DNA from: Lepas anatifera
Taxonomy: Eukaryota; Arthropoda; Thecostraca; Lepadidae
Direction: 5' to 3'
Assembly: GCA_034440635.1 (NCBI GenBank)
Contig: JAOTON010000765.1
Span: forward strand, 186,001-250,000
DNA length: 64,000 nucleotides
Position numbers and translations under genes: made by a program
Shown here: positions 33,061-46,205 of the stretch, piece by piece
Numbering within the stretch: the stretch's first letter is position 1
How the letters are laid out: each line of letters opens with the position of its first letter
The notes under the pieces: model-generated
The model's database searches: none
Told to the model about the DNA's origin: nothing
What the model saw: only the letters and a program-made list of their open reading frames with translations

Positions 33061-34765
33061 CCATGCAACATGCAATGTAAGGGCGTGAAGTTAGCAAAGA
33101 CACTGCTGGCAAGGGAGTGTATTGTACAGAGGCGTGTTCAGAGTGCCGGGCAAGGGATCAGTTGTAGAGAGCATAGGCGGATCCAGGATTGCCGATCGAG
33201 GGGGGCGCCTTTCGGGGGGGGCGCCACTTTTGACCGGCAAAACCTATCAGATGGGCGCGAAATCCTATCGGTGGGCGCCGATTTACGCATCCTGGGGGGG
33301 GGGTGGGAAGCGGCATTTCAGGGGGGCGCCATCGACCTTTCAAGGGGGCGCCGTGACCATTTCAGGGGGCGCCGAGGGTCGATCGGGGGAGGGGGCACGT
33401 GCCCAGTGCCCCCCTGGATCCGCTTATGGTAGAGGCGTGCTCAGCCTTGCAGGAAGGGCGTGAAGTTAGCAAAGGCGTGTCAAAGGCACTGCTGGCAAGG
33501 GAATGTATTGTACAGAGGCGTGCTCAGAGTGCTGACAAGGAGATGCATTGTACATGGGTGTGCTCAGGGTGCTGGAAAGGGGATGTATTGTACAGAGGCG
33601 TGCTCAGATTGCTATGGATGGAATGTATTGTACAGAGGCGTGCTCAGACTTGCTGGAAGGGGGTGAAGTTAGCAAAGGCGTGCCAAGGTCACTGCTGGCA
33701 GGGGATGTATTGTAAAGAGGCGTGCTCAGTGCTGGAAAGGGATGTATGTACAGAGGCGTGCTCAGAGTGGTGGGCATGGGATGTATTGTACAGAGGCGTG
33801 CCGAGACTGCGAGGAAGTGGGGAGAAGTTAGCAAAAGCGTGCCCAAAGGGATGTATTGCACAGATGCGTGCTTAGACTACTATGGAAAGGATGTATTGTA
33901 CAGAAGCGTGCTCAGAGTGCTGACAAGGAGATGCATTGTACATAGGTGTGCTCAGGGTGCTGGGAAGGGGATGTATTGTACAGAGGCGTGCTCAGATTGC
34001 TATGGATGGAATGTATTGTACAGAGGCGTGCTCAGACTTGCTGGAAGGGGGTGAAGTTAGCAAAGGCGTGCCTAGGTCACTGCTGGCAGGGGATGTATTG
34101 TTAAGAGGCGTGCTCAGTGCTGGAAAGGGGATGTATGTACAGAGGCGTGCTCAGAGTGGTGGGCATGGGATGTATTGTACTGAGGCGTGCCGAGACTGCG
34201 AGGAAGTGAGGAGAAGTTAGCGAAAGCGTGCCCAAAGGGATGTATTGCACAGAGGCATGCTTAGACTACTATGGAAGGGATGTATTGTACAGAGGCGTGC
34301 TCAGAGTGGTGAGAATGGGATGTATTGTACAGAGGCGTGCTCAGATATTTACGGAGAGGATGTATTGTACAGAGGCGTGCTCAAACTGCTAGGAGGGGAT
34401 GTTTTGTACAGAGGCGTGCTCAGAGTGGTGGGAAGGGAATATACTGTGCAGGGGCGTGCTTAGATTGCCAGGAAGGGGGTGAAGGTAGCAAAGGCGTGCC
34501 AAGGGCACTGTTGGCAAGGGGATATATTGTACAGAGGCGTCTTCAGAGTGCTGACCAGAGGATGCATTGTACAGAGGCGTGCTCAAACTCCTATGGGGGG
34601 ACATATTGTACAGATACGTGCTCAGAGTGCTGGCAAAGGGATGTATTGCACAGAGGCGTGCTTAGAGTGTTGGGAAAGTGATGTATTGTACAGAGGCGTG
34701 TTCAGACTGACAGGAAGGGGTGAGGTTAGCAAAGGCGTGCCGCGGAGACTGCTATCAAGGAGATG
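33061..34765 (+). repeat. Minisatellite with GATGTATTGTACAGAGGCGT units
   Basis: About 45 units of 30-40 bp built on GATGTATTGTACAGAGGCGT plus GCTCAGAGTGCTGG. A longer variant, 'gtgaagttagcaaaggcgtg', recurs at 33461, 33667, 34051, 34480 and 34722, giving a higher-order period near 389 bp between some blocks. Cysteine-rich frames across it are repeat read-through. Confidence 0.92.
33164..33436 (+). mobile_element. hAT-type MITE family 1, copy inside the minisatellite
   Basis: The element at 33172-33428 (257 bp) has ends CATAGGCGGATCCAGG and CCTGGATCCGCTTATG (one change). Flanks are GTAGAGAG and GTAGAGGC, a 6-of-8 match to a hAT target duplication, within a unit that elsewhere reads GTACAGAGGCGTG. 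The interior matches the intact copy at 27278. Confidence 0.85.
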
Positions 34766-34989
34766 TATGGCCTTGGGTTCCCTGAGTTGACTTTGGGCCC
34801 CCTGAGAGGGGGTTCCAAAAGGGAAGACGGGCCTGGTCTGGATCCTTGAGAGTCTATTGCAGAGAAGCAATAGATTCTCAAGCAATAGAGTCTATTGAAG
34901 AGAAGAAAAAAATGTATTGTGGTTTCTTGTTATTTGAAAAATATTGATTGCAAAACTGTCAATACTGCGCAAACGCAGTGTGCAGGTTA

Positions 34990-35062
34990 CTGATTGGGGG
35001 CGCGGTAGTGGAGTGCTCAGGGTAGCTGGCTTCCATTCAACCGACCCGGGTTCAAGGCCCGA
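34990..35062 (+). ncRNA. tRNA-derived SINE-like head (pol III A and B boxes)
   Basis: GGTAGTGGAGTGCTCAGGGT resembles an A box region (TRGYNNARNNG). About 35 bp later GGTTCAAGGCC matches the B box GGTTCRANNCC exactly, within GACCCGGGTTCAAGGCCCG. The inverted partner is on the minus strand at 32868-32940. A cloverleaf does not close well, so it is tRNA-derived, not a functional tRNA gene. Confidence 0.55.
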
Positions 35063-36652
35063 CGGCTTCCCTGAACAAGGAGCAAGCTGGCTCCCGAGAA
35101 ACGTTTTTTTCTGGAGCGCTGGTGAGATCCGTCTCGCCTTCGACGCTGACGTCTGACCTTCCAACAGAGAAAAAGTTGGCGACACCACATGACCATGGCA
35201 GTTGGTGCGTCGATAAGCCCCAAAAATTAGTCGGTACCCGTAAAGAAAAAAAAGTCGATAAGCCCCAAATATCACTTCATCAGATGTGACCCCAATGCCA
35301 CAAACGGTACCCGTAGCTCTATTTGTTTGTCAGTGGGAGCCTCATAAGTGTTCCGTTGCTTTAACACTAATCCATAGGGTATCTTCAAACTGGGGGTGCC
35401 CGTGTGTACAGAGGGTCACTTTTTGCACCTATAACCGTCTCACTCCATCAGATGGTGTCCGTCAACGTCATTTTAGTACGTAAAACGGCTATCTGTACGA
35501 ACAGAGACCGTATACCCTCCGAAAATTCAGTTCTGGAGAGGTGCCCATCTGCACTTAAGGTCACGTGGCACGCACTAGGTGGCACCCAAAGGGTTTTAAA
35601 TGGTTTCATTTAAAAAGGAACCCCTTTTAGTACAAACGAGGCAGGTTTCGTTAAAAACAGGCCCATACAGTCGCAGCCAGGGGCTTGTGTACTCCAAAAG
35701 GAGAAAATCTCCAGAAATTTTAGAAACCTCTAAAAATCTCCTCAATGGGGGACCTTTATCAAAACAAGTGTAGGGCAGATAAAGTATGCTAGTGGTAATA
35801 GTTGCACCGCAGGTGTTAGTTTTGCCCCATCTTTAAAGGCCTGGGTGCTATAGGGGCCACCCACCCGACTGGAGAGGAAAAAATATATTTTAAAAGTTTT
35901 GCGCAGTGGAGGACCCCTGGCCAATCTCATACTACCCATTAACCACCCATCCAGTGGCCCCAGGCATTGTGTCCATGGATGCATACACTTTTTGGCCCAA
36001 GGGGCCACCGGTGCCCACCGGGGCCTCCTCTAGAGGGCAAAAATGAGATTTTTGGGCTGCAAGGTCAATTTCAAGGTCAAACTGCACACAATTTAGGATT
36101 TTCCCAGATATACCACCCTTACCCCCTAGTAGTCGAAGGTACCGACTAACACCTCCAAGAGTTTCAGAAAAATCGTTGGCGCCATTTTTGAGAAAATTTT
36201 AATTCTTTAATTTTCCGAAAAATCTCCGTAGACTTAACACGTAAAATTTCACGTGCAGATTGCACGTGCTTCGAAGTTTTCCTGGGGTAGTGACCCATAT
36301 CACGGGGTAGGTGCCCATGGGTACCATATCATATTAAAAAACGAACAAAATCTATCGAGCCGATTTTCAGCAAATTGGCCATCTTTGTTTCCGTAATGTT
36401 AAACCCTATGGAAAAAGGGGTGTCGATTGCACGTGCATCGGAGTTTTCCTGGGGTAGTGACCTATGCCACAAAGTAGATCACCATCGGGACCCTAACTCT
36501 AGAAAAAATGATCAAAATCGTACGAGCCGTTTGGGCTGGTACCAACTATCCCCGATCTCATGCAGTTGATGGAAACATGTCCCTGATGAGTTAGCTCAGT
36601 TGATTTTCAATGGAAAATCTCAATTCTAAAGAATAGAGCTTTTCAGCATTTG

Positions 36653-36714
36653 CAATCACCTTCGGTAACGTGGGGGCGACGCCTTTAGGGGCATCGCAGG
36701 ACCGAAGGTGATTG
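36653..36714. repeat. Nested hairpin in tandem monomer 3
   Basis: Perfect 14-bp arms CAATCACCTTCGGT and ACCGAAGGTGATTG enclose a second partial inverted repeat (GCGACGCC and GGCATCGC). A related hairpin occurs in monomer 1 at about 31333-31395. Monomer 4 ends inside the first arm at about 38467. Confidence 0.85.
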
Positions 36715-38687
36715 CCCGAGCACCTTTTCGCTTCTCGGCAACGGAAGACCCTTGACAGTCAATTTTAAGGACTTCTGCAGGTGCAACACTTGCACGTTCC
36801 GGTTTTCAGTTCCTAAAATTCCTGCAGAAAAATTCGGCAGAAAATAACAAATTGGGATCTCCGGAAGGGAGGACCCTCGGTAGAGACTGGTTTTGTCACG
36901 TGAGCACGTGCAAAACTTCGATCTTGCTGACTTTAGTTCATAACATTGCCCCTACACACCAATTTTCAGCCGAATCGGGCCACTGGCTGCAGAGATATTC
37001 CCCATTCAGGGTATGTGCTACTGCGCATGCGCAGTGTCTTGGTCACTGACTGGCTGATTCAGAGAGGTGTGGTAGCAGGTTTGTGGCAATATCTCCGAAA
37101 ACAACACCCCTAACTACATTTGTTTGTCCGTGGAAGCATCATAAGTGTTCCATTGCTTTAACACTAGTCCATAGGGTATCTTCAAACTGAGGGTGCCCGT
37201 GTGTATAAAAGGGCACTGTTTGCACCTATAACGATCTCACTCTATCAGATGGTGTCAGTAATCGTCGTCTCCGTAAGTAAAAGTGCTCCCTGTACGAGCA
37301 GAGACCATATACTGACCAAAAATTCAGTTTTGGAGGGGTACCGGTGCACACTCAAGGTCACGTGGCACGCGCTAGGAGGCACCCAAAGGGTTTCAAATGA
37401 CTTCATTCAACACATCACCCTCTTGGGTACAAACGTGGGAAGTTTCGTCAAACACGTTCGCATACAGTAGCAGCCAGGGGCTTGTGAACCCAAAAAATTA
37501 GAAAATCTTCGGAAATTTTAGAAACCTCTAAAAATCTCCATAATGGGGGACCTTTATCAAAACAAGTGTAGGGCAGGTAAAGTATGCTAGTGGTAATAGT
37601 TGCACCACAGGTGTTAGTTTTACCCCATCTTTAAAGGCCTGGGTGCTATAGGGGCCACCCACCCGACTGGAGAGGAAAAAATATATTTTAAAGGTTTTGC
37701 GCAGTGGAGGACCCCTGGCCAATCTCATACTACCCATTAACCACCCATCCAGTGGCCCCAGGCATTGTGTCCATGGATGCATACACTTTTTGGCCCAAGG
37801 GGCCACCGGTACCCCACCGGGGCCTCGTCTAGGGGGCAAAAATGAAATTTTTGGGCTGCAAGGTCAATTTCAAGGTCAAATTGCACACAATTTAGGATTT
37901 TCCCAGATATACCACCCATACCCCCTAGTAGTCGAAGGTACCGACTAACACCTCCAAGAGTTTCAGAAAAATCGTTGGCGCCATTTTTGAGAAATTTTAA
38001 TTCTTTAATTTTCCGAAAAATCTCCGTAGACTTAACACGTAAAATTTCACGTGCAGATTGCATGTGCTTCGAAGTTTTCCTGGGGTAGTGACCCATATCA
38101 CAGGGTAGGTCCCCATGGGTACCATATAATATTAAAAAACGAAGAAAATCTATAGAGCCGATTTTTAGCAAATTCGCCATCTTTGTTTCCGTAATGTTAA
38201 ACCCTATGGAAAAAAGGGGTGTCGATTGCACGTGCATCGGAGTTTTCCTGGGGTAGTGACCTATGCCACAAAGTAGATCACCATCGGGACCCTAACTCTA
38301 GAAAAAATCATCAAAATCGTACGAGCCGTTTGGGCTGGTACCAACTATCCCCGATCTCATGCAGTTGATGGAAACATGTCCCTGATGAGTTAGCTCAGTT
38401 GATTTTCAATGGAAAATCTCAATTCTAAAGAATAGAGCTTTTCAGCATTTGCAATCACCTTCGGTAACTGACCCAGATCTTCGTACCGGGCGATGAGCTA
38501 TTGCAGTGCAAATGACTGTCACCTCCCTCTGGGAAATGTCTGTCTCGCGAGCATCAGTGTCACTCTCAGGCAGAGCGGCGGGGCGATGTTAGACCATGAT
38601 AGTCTCATCCCGACTGGATTGGGCCTTCGAAATCAGGCAAGGCTCTCCTGGATTATTCTGATGTCTAACATAACTAGCCTGGTAATT

Positions 38688-41381
<2,694 letters not shown>

Positions 41382-43990
41382 TACAATAGGGTGGGTCGAT
41401 GGAAATGGATTCCAATTTAAAGTGAAAATATCGTTCCCTGCTGTGCTGCGAGCTCAGATGATTTTTTTCAAATTTTTAAAATGAAATTTGGAGGTGGCAA
41501 GGCATCGATTTTCTAATGTACTTTTGCCATTTTTACGTTAAATCTTCAATTTGTGCAATACGATAATGTTGAAAATTTTCGAAAGTACCATTTTCGAGTT
41601 CCTCGTCTACGTTTACATCATGTGCGTCGTTCTAACGTACGTGCATCATCAGCAAGACTGATATTTTGGCTATTGTTTGGGTTGTATGTTAGGGTGACAT
41701 CTAGTGGCAGCATTGTGCAACATGTCTCCTCAAACCGTATGGGCATGGCAAACCGGTCTTCAGAGTTTTCAATCGCGCCAAAGCCCATTTTTACATCAAT
41801 AATTTGTTTCTACTTCCATGTCACCGCTTCCGCATTACGCTGCTTACGCTTCCAATGGGCTAGGTATGGTCAGCGCTGCGGAGACAGCAGCTATTCTTGA
41901 ATTTTCACTTTAGCCTTTCAACTCCCATCACATATGCTTGCGTTCTCACCAGTTAGTATTTCAATTATAACAGTACTTTCTCTCAGGATATCAAATCGCG
42001 ATGTTGTGGACTATGTATTTGATTACACAAGAAGTCTCCGCAACCGGCGCATATCTTCTTGTCATTTTCCAGCCAATATAGTGCACCTGCTTCTAATTAA
42101 ACTCAAGAAGCTTAGCTTTAATAAATCCAGGAATATCAGGTGATCAATAATGTCGTCATTGCAGTTGATGGCATTTCTAGTGTGCTTTTTCGGCGTTTAC
42201 TATGCTTATATATCTCTCCTTTTCAGATATATTTTGTATGATGAGCTAAGTAAGAGTAGCTGCATTGCTTTATCACTTATATTGTCGACTATTAAATTGT
42301 TAGCTGTCCAAAATACTCCAAGAAAACAGCTAATGACATGTCACGAAGAGAAACATTGAACACGCTGCTAAGGGTCACACGGAAAATCACAGATAATTAT
42401 CTCCTCGGTCAGCCACACAGTCTGGATGAAAATGTTCTATCAACCCGCAAAGAGTTTGTGAATTGTTTCCGGAAGATTCATGCGGAAATCGACCCTCTTA
42501 CTGGTAAGAAAACGTCAGGTGGCAAAGCAGTCAAGTTAACCTGTGATCGCATGGAAAAACCTGGAAAAATGAAGGCATTCCCATTGTCACACAGGCTTGC
42601 ATTGCACAATTGGGTCACTGCTGTCAGAGACGCTTCAAGAAATTGATGGAAGTTCCAAAATATCAAAGAGAAGACTCGAACTTTCTCTGCTGTGAAAATA
42701 CTTGGTTTTCGAAACTGTTCGATATTGCGAGCTGCAAATGCCCAGCTCCTCTGAGCTGCCCGTGTCCACGAGAGGGCAAGGTGCATCCCGTGGAGATACC
42801 ATTCCTTATGGATCAGCGGTCTGTAAGAGCACTGAAGATTGGATCCGTGGACTACCAAGAAACCCGACGCAGACAAGCCAACGAAGAAATAAAGAAGAGA
42901 GCGACAACATAAAAGATAACATAAAAGTCCAAATTAAGCACTGACGAGCTGATGAGTTTCAAGGACGTTATACCTGCCTTCCCAGTCCACACACAAGCAG
43001 TGGAGAGGTCTGTCCGTCCTGGTGACCCAGGCGGCTGTTGCAATTGCTGGACAGGAGGCCCGTCACTCGTATGTGTGTGCAAAACTGCGTCACCGACGCA
43101 TTATGCCCGTTTTTAACTCAAAGCGCGACTTCGTTCTTGATGTTTGAGCTGATGATGTTGCAGATGAATTGCAGTAAAGTGTATGTCTAAATATTCATAA
43201 ATTGTTCGCGATGCACAAGATGGATGTAGATGTAAGCAAATATCAGTGTTCATTCGGTATTTAACATATAGGAAAAACACCATGTAAGGTATTACTAGCA
43301 ATTTGGTATGAAGTGAGCAGGTTTTATATGTGAATACCTGTTCATCCAGAGTGATTTTGTATGTGTGTTCTAAAGGAGAGGTACTTGAGAGTAGAAGCGG
43401 AATTGATTTGGTTCAAGCAAAACGAGTAGGTAATAAGAAATCAGCTCAGGCCTTCTTACGAGCCTTCGGGAACACGCGCTAGCTGGTTAACCATGATTTG
43501 ATGACCATCTGTAAGCGGAAGCGTTTATCGGATGCGTTTAAATGAAATCGGAAAGGTTGTAGGGGAATCAGAAGCAATGTAAAATTAGAATGCATCCAGC
43601 CACCATGCACTGAGGACTGACTTCGTACGTTTTTACAGCTTCAATAGCTATGTTGTACTATTCCGCCGCTAGATGTCACCCTATCGCTGAACCCAAATAA
43701 TAACCAAATTATTAACCCTACTGAGGATGCAAGTACATAAGAACCACGGATATGATGTTAACATGAGCGGGGAACTCGAAAAATTTATTTTGGAATATTT
43801 CTCATCTTGATGTACAAATTGACGTTTTAACGAAAAAAATAACAAAGTACCTTCAAAAAACGATTCCTTGCCACCTCCAAATTTCATTTAAAAATTCTAT
43901 AAAATTTGGGTGAACTCGAAATTGATCAGGGAACGATAATCAAAATTGGGATCCCAAATAAAAACCTCCCCTGTGACCCAGCCTATTGTA
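41382..43990 (+). mobile_element. DNA transposon with about 340-bp terminal inverted repeats
   Basis: The element at 41384-43988 (2,605 bp) starts CAATAGGGTGGGTC and ends GACCCAGCCTATTG, with TA on each side as a possible 2-bp target duplication. The two arms (about 41384-41725 and 43647-43988) align over their length at roughly 70 percent by eye, including 'gttccct', 'aatttggaggtggcaagg', 'cgagttcc' and 'agggtgacatctag'. The interior holds a broken coding region. TA duplication fits Tc1/mariner-like elements, but the long arms do not settle the superfamily. Confidence 0.75.
42338..42912 (+). pseudogene. Broken ORF of an uncharacterised invertebrate transposon-associated protein
   Basis: Two overlapping plus-strand frames, 42338-42646 and 42610-42912, appear to be one coding region split by a frameshift. 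The second carries LFDIASCKC, a CPCPREGKV cysteine motif, then FLMDQRSVRALKIGSVD and a charged end (EEIKKR). From memory, a CKC..CxC..KVP..E..FL.DQR..R..IG.VD pattern is common in uncharacterised proteins predicted in many invertebrate genomes; I cannot name a domain. No DDE motif is visible. It sits inside the inverted-repeat element 41384-43988, so it may be that element's cargo or accessory protein. Confidence 0.5.
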
Positions 43991-44220
43991 CAGCCATAGT
44001 GCTGATGATGTCTCCACTACACCGCCAGGGTGTTGATAGGGACCCTCCACTGTAAAGCCAGGGTGTTATGGAGACGTCTCCACTGCACCGCCAGGGTGTT
44101 GATGGAAACGTCTCCACTGCACCGCCAGGGTGTTGATGGGGATCCTCCACTGTATTGCCAGGGTGTTGATGGGGACCCTCCACTGTATTGCCAGGGTGTT
44201 GATGGGGACACGCCCCGGCA
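43991..44220 (+). repeat. 33-bp minisatellite
   Basis: About six to seven units with core GCCAGGGTGTTGATGGGGA followed by 'tcctccactgtatt' or 'cgtctccactgcacc'. It starts directly at the right edge of the inverted-repeat transposon. Confidence 0.9.
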
Positions 44221-44314
44221 GCTCTGTACTTCCTCACTCAGCCGTCGCCTCCGCCGCACCGCGGGGTAATCACTGCATCCATCACGCGCACACCACAAGG
44301 CGCTGCGCCGGCAA

Positions 44315-44725
44315 GTGGGTGACGCACGACCCGGTCACACGTAGAGGCAGGGCCAACTCTACGTATGACCCGGTAACACACAGAGGCACGGCGAACTCTA
44401 CGTATGACCCGGTCACAGGCAGAGGCAGGACGAGCTCCAAGTATGACCCGTTCACACGCACATGCATAGCCAACTCTACGTACGACCCGGTAACACACAG
44501 AGGCATGGTGAGTTCTACGTATGACCCGGTCACACGCAGAGGCATGGTTAATTCTACGTATGACCCGGTCACACGCAGAGGCATGGTCATTGGCCAACTC
44601 TACGTACGACCCGGTCACACGCAGTGGCATGGCAAACTCCACGTATGACCCGGTCACACACAGAGGCACGGCCAACTCTATGTATGAACCGGTCACAGGC
44701 GGAGGCACGATCACATCCAAAGCTG
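44315..44725 (+). repeat. 39-bp minisatellite
   Basis: About ten units built on ACGTATGACCCGGTCACACG then CAGAGGCATGGTCAACTCT. Long frames on both strands are repeat read-through, because the 39-bp period is a multiple of three. Confidence 0.92.
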
Positions 44726-44957
44726 GGAAGTACTCGTTTTGGGATTCTTATATACAGTATTGGCACATCAGGGATAATCGTATTCAATGGCAAGTCCTAC
44801 CGCTCACCAAGACTAATTCCAGAGTGTGGGGAATCATGGAAAATCTACGAGGAGCGGGAACTGACTTTCCTGAGCTACTTTTTTCTAGATAAATGTTTAC
44901 AGGATTCATCTAGAATAACAATCAATCGGAATACATCCACTGCGTTCACCGCTTGCT

Positions 44958-45995
44958 TTAACCCTCGCCCCACCGGGGGGGGGCCATCGATGGCCCCCCT
45001 AAGGTTTTTCCGGGATAGCAGAAAAACGAAGAGGCGCAGCACCGCGGTTGAGGGCTCTACCTCTCACTGCATCATTTTCCCATCTTCCCTGAAATTTTTT
45101 ACCCCGGGTCACCCAAGGTCAGGTCACCAGACGAGGTCAACCAAGGTCACCTCACTTCACCTTTAGAGCTCTGTAAGAGCTACATTTCAAAGTCGATCGA
45201 TTTGAAACTTCCTACACTTCATGACCCCTCCAGGGTCTACAAGGTGTATATCCGGGATTTTTCGATTTCGTGCCCTGAGGTCAGGTCACGAGGCGACCTC
45301 TCCCATTGGAAAAGCATGGGGAAAAGCTATTTCATGATATAAAAGCCACAAAAATGATTGCAAATACTCAGACTGCTCATAACAACGTTTTTGGACACCC
45401 TTTCACGGATCCCAGGGGTCATATTTTCCCTTTGACTTTTCCAAGGTCATCCAAGGTCACCAGAGGTCAAAAACAGTATTTTGACAATAACTTTTGACCT
45501 AATTGAGCTAGAGCGGTGAAACAAACACTATCGTGTTTGTCTTGTCACTGGCTTTCATTTGATATACGGCAAGGTCACTTTTTGACCTTTCGTGACCTCA
45601 GGTCATATTAGGTCACGAGGTGACCTCTGGCGGTCAAACCACTGGCGGGAGGTCTTTACGTTCCACATAGCGGAAAAAGTACTGGCAATTTTCTATCAAA
45701 TGTACTTTACCAGGCCTCAATAGCTCTAATGACATAAGAGTTATGCCCAGTTTGCTTAATCATTGCATATTTGAGTGAAAATAGCCGATCTTGACCTAAT
45801 TTGACCTCTGGAGGTCAAACCATTGACCTGAGCACTAAAACATGCGAAGTAATTTCTTACTGAATTCACGCGAGCTTTCTATTGCACTTTGCAGATTTGC
45901 GCTAACGCCCATATTTTCGGAGTTAGAGGGGGGCCATCGATGGCCCCCCCGGTGGGGCGAAGGTGGCGCCGGACCCCCGGTGGGGCGCGGGTTAA
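44958..45995. mobile_element. piggyBac-type MITE rich in AGGTCA half-sites (copy 1)
   Basis: Flanked by TTAA at 44958-44961 and 45992-45995. The element at 44962-45991 (1,030 bp) has ends CCCTCGCCCCACCGGGGG and CCCCCGGTGGGGCGCGGG. TTAA target duplication with CCC-starting inverted repeats is the piggyBac signature. Each end has a subterminal GGGGGGCCATCGATGGCCCC palindrome. The interior has well over a dozen AGGTCA/TGACCT motifs, several in direct repeat. There is no transposase. It ends 37 bp downstream of the exon 56 donor, inside intron 56. Confidence 0.85.
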
Positions 45996-46032
45996 GCTCG
46001 ACCGGCGGCGTTCGACCAGCTATGGTACTCAC

Positions 46033-46205
46033 TTGATGGCGACGGCGCGGTTTTTCAGGTAGTTCCAGCGGTGGTTCATCTGGTCCAGCCTGCACTGCAG
46101 CATGGCTGCCTCCTCCGTGCTGTCCATGCCGGCGCTGAGCTTCTGCCCGCCCGCGCTCAGGGAGGAATACACGTCCCGGTGCGAATCGATCTCCGTCTGC
46201 AGGTC
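46033..46205 (-). CDS. DMD: Dystrophin exon equivalent to vertebrate exon 56 (spectrin repeat, rod domain)
   Basis: Minus-strand exon of 173 nt from acceptor GTGTGATAG|GACCTG to donor ATCAA|GTGAGT. It begins in phase 0 and ends in phase 2, and is open throughout. It encodes DLQTEIDSHRDVYSSL, then GQKLSAGMDSTEEAAMLQ, then RLDQMNHRWNYL. From memory, vertebrate dystrophin exon 56 is also 173 nt, with the same start (DLQGEIEAHTDVYHNL) and the LLQRRLDNMNFKW block aligned without gaps. This is the helix-rich repeat region of the rod near the C-terminal part of the molecule. The exit phase matches the entry phase of the exon at 21229. The pyrimidine tract before the acceptor is poor and is replaced by minisatellite sequence. 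Confidence 0.92.

Larger units (their letters stand above)
32841..35088. mobile_element. 2.25-kb inverted-repeat element around a minisatellite
   Basis: The 184-bp left arm (32841-33024) and right arm (34905-35088) are inverted copies of equal length, starting AGCTTGCTCC and ending GGAGCAAGCT. They enclose a minisatellite and a hAT MITE. The structure interrupts tandem monomer 2 just after 'aaatcgtacgacg'. The arms include a tRNA-like pol III promoter pair. No transposase and no clear target duplication were seen, so it may be a foldback element or two inverted SINEs. Confidence 0.7.
30376..38470 (+). repeat. Tandem array of four 1.6-1.8 kb monomers
   Basis: Monomer starts, marked by 'tttggaggggtgccgg' followed by 'cactcaaggtcacgtggcac', lie at about 30376, 31994, 35526 and 37324. 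Spacings are 1,618, 3,532 (interrupted) and 1,798 bp. Monomers 3 and 4 are nearly identical over 35740-36660 and 37540-38465, so they are a recent duplication. Monomers carry several CACGTG palindromes, a TGCGCATGCGCA site (31696, 37022) and an inverted-repeat hairpin. No protein is encoded; short frames differ among monomers. Confidence 0.9.

Noticed and set aside
33399..34790. Cysteine-rich frames that look like small secreted proteins
   Set aside because: Same residues in every unit of the minisatellite and no signal peptide; repeat read-through.
36584..36640. tRNA-like A box (TTAGCTCAGTTGA) in the tandem monomers
   Set aside because: No B box at the right distance and no cloverleaf.
44130..44720. 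Frames with regular TYDPVTRRG repeats resembling a repeat protein
   Set aside because: The 39-bp unit is a multiple of three, so any frame stays open; nothing supports translation.
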